A DNA stretch of 6,561 nucleotides from Tepidisphaeraceae bacterium (GCA_025450555.1 JANWHF010000301.1:1-6561); one strand, 5' to 3'. Positions 1-5,596 are shown, counted from the stretch's first letter. Program-made: numbers and translations. Notes: generated by a model not told the origin, from the letters alone.

Positions 1-733
1 GCTCGACGGCTTCGCGCTCTGCAAGCAGATGCTTGTTCCGCCGCACCGGGATGATCGGCTTCCCGACCAGTTGCAGGACCTCGAACCCGGCCGATTCGAA
101 AAGCTTTCGCAGCGAGAGCGGCGTGAAGGTCGTCAACTCAAATTGCTCGCGCTGGTCGGCGGTGAGCCATTGGGTTCGGCTGGTGCGGATGAATTCTTCC
201 AGGGCATCGAGGTTGCCGCGCTCGATGTAATAATCGATTGCGGCCAGCTTGTTGTCGGCGGTGGCGATGACGATGCCGCCGCGCGTCGTGATGCGATGCA
301 TCGCTCGCGCGGCAGCCAGGGCATCCGAGCAGATCGACAGCGGATCGCCCATCGCCACCGAAAGCGAAACCGAATCGCGCTCGATCGCATCGAGATTGCC
401 GATGTCGGCCACCAGAAGCGTGGCGCGCTTGGCCCGGCTGCCCATGTCGGCGATCTTGCCGCGGACCTGCTCGATCATGGCGGCCGCGTTATCGACGAAG
501 ATGACGCCGAACCCGCTCTTGAGAAGTTTGAGGCCCCATTTCCCCGTGCCGCAGCCCAAGTCGGCGCAGAGCGCCGGCTGCGTGCGCGGGAGAAAAGGCT
601 TGATGAGCCGCCAGGTCAGCTGGTCATGGAAGGCCCAGTAGGGGTCGTCGTAAATCGCGTCATACTGGCGCGCGACACGATCGTGATAGCGGCGTGAAGC
701 GTCGCGCCGGGGGCGCGGGTGGGCGGAGGACAT
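1..733 (-). CDS. Class I SAM-dependent methyltransferase, 3' end cut by window edge
   Basis: The minus strand is open from ATG at 733 to the window edge: 244 codons with no stop, so the C-terminus is missing. The protein should transfer a methyl group from S-adenosylmethionine in the cytoplasm; the substrate is unknown. Residues 57-65 read ADLGCGTGK, the glycine-rich SAM loop (motif I). The acidic end of the next strand follows as FVDNAAAM (D81, expected ribose contact), then VADIGNLD (about 108-115), SVAMGDPLS (125-133), and a GGIVIATAD strand (152-160). A C-terminal helix-strand, PLSLRKLFESAGFEVLQL (205-222), is typical of small-molecule methyltransferases. The N-terminus RYHDRVARQYDAIYDDPYW is a common lead-in for this family. 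I chose ATG 733 because the conserved part begins soon after it; no clear Shine-Dalgarno sequence precedes it. It is divergent from the zinc-ribbon gene. The fold is near certain; the reaction is not assignable. Confidence 0.87.
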   Translation of the reverse strand, partial: MSSAHPRPRRDASRRYHDRVARQYDAIYDDPYWAFHDQLTWRLIKPFLPRTQPALCADLGCGTGKWGLKLLKSGFGVIFVDNAAAMIEQVRGKIADMGSRAKRATLLVADIGNLDAIERDSVSLSVAMGDPLSICSDALAAARAMHRITTRGGIVIATADNKLAAIDYYIERGNLDALEEFIRTSRTQWLTADQREQFELTTFTPLSLRKLFESAGFEVLQLVGKPIIPVRRNKHLLAEREAVE

Positions 734-824
734 AGGGGCAAGACGATAGCAGACGACGCGGGCAGTCCAAAATCGCGCGTTGCTGGACTTCATCGACGCC
801 AGGACGATGATGGGCCGGAATCCT

Positions 825-837
825 GCGGATGATCCGC
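825..837. repeat. 13-bp palindrome in the divergent intergenic region
   Basis: GCGGAT-G-ATCCGC is a perfect 6+6 inverted repeat around one central base, lying between the divergent methyltransferase (ATG at 733) and zinc-ribbon gene (ATG at 905). The one-base centre makes it unlikely as an RNA hairpin but suitable as a dimeric-regulator site. Chance occurrence in GC-rich DNA is quite possible. The rest of the 734-904 gap shows no coding potential that I trust. Confidence 0.25.
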
Positions 838-856
838 CCGATCGTTTACAGGGCGC

Positions 857-885
857 TTGGGTCTTGCTACGACAGAGATTATATC
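857..885 (+). promoter_or_regulatory. Weak sigma70-like promoter candidate for the zinc-ribbon gene
   Basis: TTGGGT (857-862), a 17-bp spacer and TATATC (880-885) give a partial match to a vegetative promoter. A start near 892 would leave only about a dozen leader bases before the ATG at 905, which has no evident Shine-Dalgarno sequence. This local AT-rich patch is the best candidate in the gap, but the match is poor. Confidence 0.2.
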
Positions 886-904
886 ATCATGAACGGTCAA
901 GCTA

Positions 905-1465
905 ATGATGAGTCGTCGCCTATTTACCACTGCAGCCGTGTTGTCGCTGTTGTTGTTCGCAGCAAGTATTCTCTTTGGGATTAGAAGCTTGAGGTATGTT
1001 GATCGTTTTAGCGTGTCACCAGACACGCTTCCATATTGGATAAATGTCTACTCCCAGCACGGAAGCATTCAGTTCAACCTTACCCACTACACCCGATCAG
1101 CGCTGAACTACGAACGGATTCATCGCCATGGGCGAAGAGTTATGATTCACTCTGCGCCGCTCGCGATGGAAGGTTGGGATTGGTACAATCAACCGAACCT
1201 TCAGTGGAAGTGGGCTGGTTTCGCTTACCGAGAAGAAGAGATGGGTGGCCCACGCTACGCATCGAATTACATCTATCAGGGCGTTTGGTTTAAGGGCCTT
1301 GCCGTTCCTTACCCCGCTATCATTATCGCAAGTGCGATGCTTCCCTTCTTTCGGATGCCTGCTCGTCGACGCGTTCCTGCAGGACATTGTACTGTCTGCG
1401 GCTACGACCTCCGCGCCAGCAAAGGCTGGTGCCCCGAGTGCGGAACTCAGATAAGTTCAAAGTGA
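905..1465 (+). CDS. Membrane-anchored protein with C-terminal zinc ribbon (planctomycete-type)
   Basis: A 186-residue protein of unknown function. A hydrophobic segment at about 8-26 (AAVLSLLLFAASILFG) is followed by a roughly 100-residue Trp/Tyr-rich region, presumably on the outer face. A second hydrophobic segment lies at about 131-149 (GLAVPYPAIIIASAMLPFF), then a basic patch RMPARRR that should face the cytoplasm. The C-terminus is a rubredoxin-like zinc ribbon: C162-x-x-C165-GYDLRAS...C176-PE-C179. The CGYDLRA...CPECG tail recurs in many small planctomycete membrane proteins (established pattern, from memory). The start is one of two adjacent ATGs at 905 and 908; neither has a good Shine-Dalgarno sequence. 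An out-of-frame ATG at 889 opens only about 30 codons. It converges on the minus-strand gene ending at 1617. Zinc binding is likely, but no partner or reaction can be named. Confidence 0.8.
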   Translation: MMSRRLFTTAAVLSLLLFAASILFGIRSLRYVDRFSVSPDTLPYWINVYSQHGSIQFNLTHYTRSALNYERIHRHGRRVMIHSAPLAMEGWDWYNQPNLQWKWAGFAYREEEMGGPRYASNYIYQGVWFKGLAVPYPAIIIASAMLPFFRMPARRRVPAGHCTVCGYDLRASKGWCPECGTQISSK

Positions 1466-1544
1466 CCAATTACCCGAAAATTCCCCTCGTTCAGCGCACA
1501 GTTGATCGCGAGGTGAATCTGCCCTTGAAGCTTGTCGAAGAACC

Positions 1545-1586
1545 CCCACCCTGACCCTCCCCCGGAGTACCGAGGGAGGGGATGGG
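1545..1586. repeat. REP-like GC-rich palindrome between convergent genes
   Basis: CCCTCCCCCGG (1555-1565) and CCGAGGGAGGG (1570-1580) form an 11-bp stem with one C/A mismatch around the loop AGTA. An outer pairing of CCCA (1545-1548) with TGGG (1583-1586) extends it. Read as protein it gives NPHPDPPPEYRGRG, the kind of spurious peptide produced by dispersed REP-type repeats in many bacterial genomes. It lies 3' of both flanking convergent genes, so the RNA could form a stable hairpin on either transcript. No T-tract follows on the plus strand, so it is not a textbook intrinsic terminator. Nothing else is seen in 1466-1616. Confidence 0.55.
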
Positions 1587-1616
1587 CTTGCGAATCAATC
1601 ATCCTTCTGCATTGGA

Positions 1617-2120
1617 TCACACATTCTGCTCGATCAGGTCATACGCTTCCGCGGCGGCGACACCATAGATCGCATGCTGGGCGATCGGTCCGGCAATCTG
1701 CGCGGGTTTCTGCTTCCAAATCGGGGGCAGGATCCCAGCGGCCGGCAACCAGCCCAGGTAACCGGCGGCCCAGCAGGTCAGACCGAGAACCATGCCATCG
1801 AGGACGGTGGAACTTTGTCGCGGGCGAAGCACGCCATACAGCGCGCCGAAGAATCCGCCATACAGGAAGCTGGAGCCCATCGCGGCGGTTTTTTCGGCAC
1901 TGCGCGGGATGTATTTCCAATGCCGGGCGGGAATGAGTTTGTGCGCGCGGTTTACGATGTATTCCCCCGGCTCCACGCGCATCGGTTCGCTGGCTTGCGG
2001 GAGCCATTTTTTAGTGGCGGATTGGGCGAGCCAGATGGCGGTGGTTCCCGCAAGGCCGCTCAAAGCGCCGATGGCCGCCCGCTTTGCAAGATCACTGACG
2101 GGGCATTGGGATTCCTGCAT
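1617..2120 (-). CDS. Small multi-pass membrane protein, possibly DUF1440/YagU-like
   Basis: A 167-residue protein with about four hydrophobic stretches: roughly 15-33 (AAIGALSGLAGTTAIWLA), 81-98 (MGSSFLYGGFFGALYGVL), 108-131 (GMVLGLTCWAAGYLGWLPAA) and 143-159. Small residues (Gly, Ala) line the helices, and a polar section at about 36-78 contains VEPGEYIVNRAHKLIP. The layout and the 'ALSGLAGT' opening resemble inner-membrane proteins of the DUF1440/YagU type, but that call rests on recollection and may be wrong. The frame is open further upstream to 2318, but the extension is Cys/Arg/Pro-rich and unlike a protein. ATG 2120 has the strong Shine-Dalgarno AAAGGA six bases upstream, so I place the start there. 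Stop TGA is at 1617-1619. Function unknown. Confidence 0.75.
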   Translation of the reverse strand: MQESQCPVSDLAKRAAIGALSGLAGTTAIWLAQSATKKWLPQASEPMRVEPGEYIVNRAHKLIPARHWKYIPRSAEKTAAMGSSFLYGGFFGALYGVLRPRQSSTVLDGMVLGLTCWAAGYLGWLPAAGILPPIWKQKPAQIAGPIAQHAIYGVAAAEAYDLIEQNV

Positions 2121-2126
2121 GAAATA

Positions 2127-2145
2127 TCCTTTCGCTAAGCGAAGG
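2127..2145 (-). promoter_or_regulatory. Shine-Dalgarno buried in a hairpin, upstream of the minus-strand membrane protein
   Basis: On the minus strand the leader reads CCTTCGCT-T-AGCGAAAGGA, six bases before ATG 2120. TTCGCT (2131-2136) and AGCGAA (2138-2143) pair perfectly, with CC/GG adding two pairs beyond a one-base bulge. The AAAGGA ribosome binding site (2127-2132 on the plus strand) is therefore partly inside the stem. The one-base nominal loop means the innermost pairs must open. The ribosome site fixes the start at 2120; sequestration is inference. Confidence 0.45.
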
Positions 2146-2230
2146 ATGAGGGTGCAAGAGGGGTGCCATGAGGGAAGAAGCGGATGCGGCTGTTGTTGGG
2201 CGATGAAAGCCCGCCCGAAAAAAGTGCAGG

Positions 2231-2268
2231 GCGCGCGTGCGCATGTTGTTTCATGCGAAAAAGCGCGC
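2231..2268. repeat. Two-tier inverted repeat (GCGCGC outer, CGCATG inner)
   Basis: CGCATG (2240-2245) and CATGCG (2252-2257) flank the six-base loop TTGTTT. Outer arms GCGCGC (2231-2236) and GCGCGC (2263-2268) can pair across a small internal loop (GTG on one side, AAAAA on the other). If the minus-strand gene is transcribed from the TATACT box near 2325, this structure lies in its leader. Confidence 0.4.
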
Positions 2269-2334
2269 GAAATGTTCGATCGGCCGCAAGTGGATTGGCG
2301 GCAGGATTTTACGTCCAATTAAGTATAAAATCGC

Positions 2335-2363
2335 TTGACAACAGTGCGGGGCGCGTATGTAGA
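2335..2363 (+). promoter_or_regulatory. Consensus -35 box (TTGACA) with a weak -10
   Basis: TTGACA at 2335-2340 matches the -35 consensus perfectly. At 17 bp the hexamer is TGTAGA (2358-2363), which matches TATAAT at only three positions. TATGTA at 15 bp and TAGACT at 19 bp are alternatives. A transcript from here would run about 340 bases before the beta-propeller start codon. It would be either a long leader or a separate RNA. Confidence 0.25.
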
Positions 2364-2437
2364 CTTTTTCAAAAACTTGCTGTATGCATAGGCTGTTATC
2401 CGTCCTTAACTTACTGCAAAAATAGAAGTGTTTCCGG

Positions 2438-2457
2438 GGTCAAAAAAGGTCAAAAAG
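2438..2457. repeat. Tandem decamer GGTCAAAAA(A/G), two copies
   Basis: GGTCAAAAAA (2438-2447) is followed directly by GGTCAAAAAG (2448-2457), nine of ten bases identical. It could be a pair of direct regulator half-sites spaced one helical turn apart, or a remnant of a dispersed element. Nothing further distinguishes these. Confidence 0.35.
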
Positions 2458-2545
2458 CGCCCCATTCTGTCTCATTTTGTTCCATGTACGGAGGCGTACT
2501 ATCCTATCCGGTTGATTATGCGGGAGTTGCGATGAGGGCCAAACT

Positions 2546-2594
2546 GGGGCGCGACGGGACACTTTGCGCCCCGCGCGCCTCGTTTGTCCCGTCG
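2546..2594. repeat. Interleaved inverted repeats, pseudoknot-like order
   Basis: GGGGCGC (2546-2552) is complementary to GCGCCCC (2566-2572). CGACGGGACA (2552-2561) is complementary to TGTCCCGTCG (2585-2594), a perfect 10-bp match. The arms occur in the order a-b-a'-b', so in RNA the two stems are either alternative hairpins or an H-type pseudoknot. As DNA, the 10-bp arms could be a spaced operator 77 bp upstream of the TATAAT box of the next gene. Confidence 0.4.
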
Positions 2595-2645
2595 AGTTTC
2601 GCCGAGAGTGGCGAGCCATGTAACTCGATTCGGAGCCGCGCATGC

Positions 2646-2676
2646 TTGCAACAACCGGCAGCACTCACCTTATAAT
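2646..2676 (+). promoter_or_regulatory. Promoter of the beta-propeller gene (TTGCAA...TATAAT)
   Basis: TATAAT at 2671-2676 is a perfect -10 hexamer. TTGCAA at 2646-2651 matches the -35 box at four of six positions, with a 19-bp spacer that is longer than the ideal 17. Transcription would start near 2683, giving a leader of about 20 bases that still includes the ribosome binding site. Confidence 0.5.
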
Positions 2677-2692
2677 GTCACGGGGATTAAGG

Positions 2693-2698
2693 AAGGAG
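2693..2698 (+). promoter_or_regulatory. Strong Shine-Dalgarno AAGGAG that fixes the start at 2704
   Basis: AAGGAG lies five bases before ATG 2704. The frame is open 40 codons further upstream, but that part would lie before the promoter's -10 box and would bury the signal peptide. This site settles the start. Confidence 0.75.
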
Positions 2699-2703
2699 CA
2701 GCA

Positions 2704-3936
2704 ATGACACCTGCGATGCGAGGGTTTCGCGGCGTAATTGGATGTTTGGCACTTCTTACGACGACCGCAATGGTGTTTGGCGATTGGCCGCAGTGGCGCG
2801 GAACGCATGGCGATGCGAAGGTCGAATTCAATGCGCCGCCAACTTGGCCCAAGCAGCTTACGCAAAAGTGGAAGACAACGGTTGGACTCGGTGATGCGAC
2901 GCCGGCGCTGGTGGGCGATCGGCTGTATGTGTTTACGCGAGAGGGAGCCGATGAAGTCGCCACTTGCCTCGATGCGAATGATGGAAAGCAAATCTGGCAG
3001 CAGGAATATCCGCCTAAAACGATGGTGACCGGCGCAGCTGCCAGCCATCCCGGCCCGCGAAGTTCGCCTGCCGTTGCCAATGGCAAAGTAATCACGTTTG
3101 GAATTTCCGAAATTCTTTCCTGCTGGGATGCCGAGAGCGGCAAGCTCGCCTGGCGCAAGGAATTCAACGATGAATTCAAGCAGCCTTGGCCGCGCTTTTA
3201 CACCGGCACTTCGCCGCTGGTGGTGGACAATCTCTGCATCGTGCAGATCGGCGGCTCAGGAAAAGGAGCCGTCGCCGCGTTCGATCTTTCGACCGGCGAC
3301 ATGAAATGGAAAGCCGACAGCGATGGCCCGGCTTACGCCACGCCGGCGCTGATGGTGTTGGGCGAATCGAAGATCATCGTCGCCCAGACGGAAAAGAGTC
3401 TCGTCGGCCTTTCCCTTACAGACGGCAAGGAACTTTCCAAAGTGGCCGCGGCGACAGCGCGAATGGCGCAAAACGCGCCCACGCCGGTCATCGATGGCTC
3501 AATGATCATCTACACCGGCCAAGGCTCCGGCACGCATGCTATCGAAATTAAGAAGGAGGCCGACGGCTATTCGACGGCGGAGCAGTGGAATAACGCCCAG
3601 ATCGGCACGACGTTCAATACGCCGGTGCTGAAGGATGGCAAGCTTTATGGCATTTCCGACCGAGGCAATATTTATTGCATGGATGCCGGCACGGGCAAAT
3701 CGCTGTGGACCGATACCACCCGGCACACCAACTTTGGCTCGATCGTCGATGGCGGTTCAGTGCTGCTTGCGCTGACGCAGAAGGCCGAGCTGATTGTGCT
3801 CGAGCCATCGGATAAGAAGTATACGGAACTGGCCAAATTTCACGTTTCCGATTCGGACACGTATGCCTATCCGGTCGTTTCCGGCAATAAGATTTTCATC
3901 AAGGATAAGGATTCGGTCACGCTGTTTGGCACGTGA
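2704..3936 (+). CDS. Secreted PQQ-type beta-propeller repeat protein
   Basis: A 410-residue protein with an N-terminal signal peptide: basic MTPAMRGFRG, hydrophobic core VIGCLALLTTTAMV, likely cleavage after VFG near residue 26. The mature end DWPQWRG is characteristic of the many planctomycete propellers of this type. Repeating blade signatures follow: CLDANDGKQIWQQ (88-100), CWDAESGKLAWRK (140-152), AFDLSTGDMKWKA (192-204), a degenerate GLSLTDGKELSK (235-246) and CMDAGTGKSLWTD (325-337). This is the A-x-[ND]-x-x-T/D-G-K-x-x-W pattern of PQQ/BamB-like blades. Length fits about seven or eight blades. Members with this architecture are usually non-enzymatic or of unknown activity. I see no quinoprotein dehydrogenase catalytic signature or haem CxxCH motif, so an enzyme call is not justified. 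It should act in the periplasm or at the cell envelope. It has its own promoter and ribosome site; a long inverted repeat starts seven bases after the stop. Confidence 0.9.
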   Translation: MTPAMRGFRGVIGCLALLTTTAMVFGDWPQWRGTHGDAKVEFNAPPTWPKQLTQKWKTTVGLGDATPALVGDRLYVFTREGADEVATCLDANDGKQIWQQEYPPKTMVTGAAASHPGPRSSPAVANGKVITFGISEILSCWDAESGKLAWRKEFNDEFKQPWPRFYTGTSPLVVDNLCIVQIGGSGKGAVAAFDLSTGDMKWKADSDGPAYATPALMVLGESKIIVAQTEKSLVGLSLTDGKELSKVAAATARMAQNAPTPVIDGSMIIYTGQGSGTHAIEIKKEADGYSTAEQWNNAQIGTTFNTPVLKDGKLYGISDRGNIYCMDAGTGKSLWTDTTRHTNFGSIVDGGSVLLALTQKAELIVLEPSDKKYTELAKFHVSDSDTYAYPVVSGNKIFIKDKDSVTLFGT

Positions 3937-3943
3937 AGTTTTT

Positions 3944-4014
3944 TGTAGCGCAGCCGCCCTCGGCTGTGATTTCCGTCTTTCGTCCGAACCACAGCCGAGG
4001 GCGGCTGTGCTACA
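3944..4014. repeat. 25-bp near-perfect inverted repeat, MITE/REPIN-like dispersed element
   Basis: Arms 3944-3968 and 3990-4014 pair at 24 of 25 positions, and the one exception (G3950/T4008) is a permitted G-U wobble in RNA. The loop is 21 bases (3969-3989). The core GCAGCCGCCCTCGGCTGTG and its complement translate as AQPPSAV and HSRGRLCY, peptides I associate with spurious N-termini in planctomycete annotations. The element ends in TGTAG / CTACA and is flanked on both sides by short T-runs, which might be a TTTT target duplication. It begins seven bases after the propeller stop and ends five bases before the next ATG. The strong stem followed by ATTTT could end transcription from the left. 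Confidence 0.8.
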
Positions 4015-4019
4015 TTTTG

Positions 4020-4469
4020 ATGAGTTTCGAACCAACCGAGCTGATTTCATACAAGCGATCGCGATTTCAAACGCGGCTTCCAAAGGATCGCCTTTACACG
4101 GTATCGCATTTCTGGCTCTGGCAGCGCGAGCCATCGCTGTGGCGCGTGGGCTTCACGCGCTTTGCCACGCGGATGCTTGGCGAAATTGTCGAGCATGGCT
4201 TTGAAGTGAAGCCGGGGCAGCCAGTTCATGTTGGGCAAACGATCGGATGGTTCGAAGGGTTCAAAGCGAGGTCGGACCTGTATTGCATGGTGGACGGAAG
4301 CTTTATTAACGGCAACTCCGCGCTCGATGGCGACACAACTTTGATTGACAAAAAGCCATACGCGGAAGGTTGGCTGTATGAAGCCCGCGGCAACCCGGAG
4401 CCTAAAGGCATGATGGTCGAGGGATATATCGAATTTCTCAACGCCACGATCGATAAGATGACGCAATAG
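4020..4469 (+). CDS. Atypical lipoyl-carrier protein of the GcvH fold
   Basis: A 149-residue protein, longer than usual glycine-cleavage H proteins (about 125-130). The order of H-protein landmarks is kept: LYTVSHFWLW (25-34), GFTRFATRMLGEIVEHGF (44-61), then EGFKARSDLYCMVDGSF (79-95). This last stretch matches the classical ESVKAASDxYSPVSG, so K82 should carry lipoate. PYAEGWLYEA (113-122) corresponds to the usual P-x-G-x-GWL stretch. The differences (EGF for ESV, CMVDG for SPVSG, a 20-residue N-terminal extension) suggest a specialised carrier. I see no gcvT, gcvP or lpd gene. The frame is open back to GTG 3933, but that extension translates the inverted repeat, so I place the start at ATG 4020; no Shine-Dalgarno is evident. 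The G3E GTPase follows after 17 bp. A lipoate-binding protein of the sHdr type (LbpA) is the main alternative to a glycine-cleavage role. Confidence 0.85.
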   Translation: MSFEPTELISYKRSRFQTRLPKDRLYTVSHFWLWQREPSLWRVGFTRFATRMLGEIVEHGFEVKPGQPVHVGQTIGWFEGFKARSDLYCMVDGSFINGNSALDGDTTLIDKKPYAEGWLYEARGNPEPKGMMVEGYIEFLNATIDKMTQ

Positions 4470-4486
4470 AGTCGGGATCAGAAGCT

Positions 4487-5596
4487 ATGGCTGGCAAGGC
4501 TCGCTACATCATGATCGGCGGATTCCTGGGCGCCGGGAAGACGACCGCCATTTTGAAACTCGCCGAGCACCTGTCGGCAGATGGACTCAAGGTCGGCCTG
4601 ATCACCAATGACCAAAGCATTGGCCTGGTGGATACGGCAATTCTCTCGTCGCATGGATTTGCCGTGGAAGAAATCACTGGCGGATGCTTCTGCTGCCGAT
4701 TCAATTCGTTGATCGATGCATCCAATCGGCTCTCGGAAGAGGCCCGGCCCGATGTTTTTATCGCCGAGCCGGTCGGAAGCTGCACCGATCTGAAGGCATC
4801 CGTCAGCTATCCGCTTCGCCGGATGTATGGCGATAATTTTTCGATCGCGCCGCTGAGCGTTTTGGTCGATCCCATCCGCGCGCTACGCATCCTGGGCCTC
4901 GAGCAAGGCAAGGCCTTCAGTTCGAAGGTCGTTTATGTCTACACCAAGCAGCTTGAGGAAGCCGAGCAGATCGTGATCAACAAGGTTGATCTGGTCAGCC
5001 CGCAGCAGCACGAAGTGTTGCGTGATGCGCTGTCGAAGAAATTCCCCAGAGCCACGGTTTTCGAAATCTCGGCGCGCCATGGCACCGGGATTCAGCCCTG
5101 GTTTGCGCGGATGATGAACGATGATCTCGGCGGCGATCCGACGATGGATGTGGATTACGATTTGTACGCGGAGGGCGAAGCGCTCCTCGGCTGGCTTAAT
5201 TGCACGGTGCAGGTGATCGCCAGTGAACCGGTCGATGGAAATCTTCTGGTTCAAAATATCGCGGCTGAAATCTCAGGGCAGTTGGAGCATTTGGGGAGTG
5301 AGATTGCTCACCTGAAAATGACCCTTTCGCCAACGGGACACGATAGTGATTTGGCCGTGCTGAACGTCGTGCGAAACGACTGCGCCGGCGAACTCTCGCA
5401 TCGTCTTGCGGCTCCGATTGAATCGGGTGAATTGATTATCAATCTGCGCGCCGAGGCCGACCCCGAATTGCTTCGATCGGCCACTGTGACCGCGCTCGAA
5501 TCATTGCGAAAGGGCAAGATTGTGCTGGCTGTGGAGCATCTGGAGAATTTTCGGCCGGGCAAGCCGCAGCCCACGCATCGGCTGTCTAATGCGTGA
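4487..5596 (+). CDS. G3E-family GTPase (CobW/HypB/UreG-like metallochaperone)
   Basis: A 369-residue cytoplasmic P-loop GTPase. Walker A is GGFLGAGKTT (11-20). GGCFCC (65-70) is the family's cysteine motif, which binds a metal ion in COG0523/CobW-type proteins. EPVGS (94-98) follows the beta-strand VFIA, NKVD (165-168) is the guanine-specificity motif, and EISARHGTGI (193-202) resembles the G5 region. This combination is diagnostic for the SIMIBI/G3E group, which loads metals or cofactors onto client enzymes. The part after about 225 does not show a clear CobW C-terminal domain, so this looks like a separate subfamily; the client is unknown. It starts 17 bp after the lipoyl-carrier stop with only a weak GGGA upstream, which supports co-transcription. 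By position, the metalloprotein targets could be the Fe-S proteins downstream or further genes outside the window. Confidence 0.9.
   Translation: MAGKARYIMIGGFLGAGKTTAILKLAEHLSADGLKVGLITNDQSIGLVDTAILSSHGFAVEEITGGCFCCRFNSLIDASNRLSEEARPDVFIAEPVGSCTDLKASVSYPLRRMYGDNFSIAPLSVLVDPIRALRILGLEQGKAFSSKVVYVYTKQLEEAEQIVINKVDLVSPQQHEVLRDALSKKFPRATVFEISARHGTGIQPWFARMMNDDLGGDPTMDVDYDLYAEGEALLGWLNCTVQVIASEPVDGNLLVQNIAAEISGQLEHLGSEIAHLKMTLSPTGHDSDLAVLNVVRNDCAGELSHRLAAPIESGELIINLRAEADPELLRSATVTALESLRKGKIVLAVEHLENFRPGKPQPTHRLSNA

Larger units (their letters stand above)
2121..2703. other. 583-bp intergenic region, structured, no credible gene
   Basis: The region separates the minus-strand membrane protein from the plus-strand beta-propeller gene. 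Open frames cross it on both strands, but their translations are rich in Cys, Arg, Ser and Pro, lack any recognisable domain, and have no ribosome site, so I do not call a gene. It contains several inverted repeats, an isolated TTGACA at 2335-2340 and the downstream gene's TATAAT promoter, listed separately. Read on the minus strand, TATACT (plus 2322-2327) is a good -10 hexamer for the gene starting at 2120 and would give a leader of about 195 bases. No matching -35 is visible at 16-18 bp. Confidence 0.55.

Noticed and set aside
29..697. Long plus-strand open frame over the methyltransferase
   Set aside because: It is the complement of the minus-strand methyltransferase, which carries clear SAM motifs; the plus-strand translation is Arg/Asp-rich and shows no domain.
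1532..1936. Plus-strand open frame beginning in the REP-like palindrome
   Set aside because: Its start is repeat-derived (PHPDPPPEYRGRG) and the rest is antisense to the minus-strand membrane protein; the translation is low in hydrophobic residues and has no recognisable domain.
2121..2318. N-terminal extension of the minus-strand membrane protein to ATG 2318
   Set aside because: The extra residues are Cys/Arg/Ser-rich, and a strong Shine-Dalgarno sequence stands directly before ATG 2120.
2184..2675. Plus-strand open frame of 163 codons across the intergenic region
   Set aside because: No ribosome site, atypical composition (many Cys and Ser), and it runs through several inverted repeats and the next gene's promoter.
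2584..2703. 40-codon upstream extension of the beta-propeller gene
   Set aside because: It would lie upstream of the TATAAT box and hide an otherwise clear signal peptide; AAGGAG supports ATG 2704.
2704..3936. Quinoprotein (PQQ-dependent) alcohol dehydrogenase
   Set aside because: Only the propeller repeats are present; I see no catalytic dehydrogenase motif or cytochrome CxxCH, and the length is too short.
4020..4469. Plain glycine-cleavage H protein (gcvH)
   Set aside because: The fold and lipoyl lysine fit, but the neighbours are not glycine-cleavage genes and the lysine context differs, so I left the gene symbol empty.
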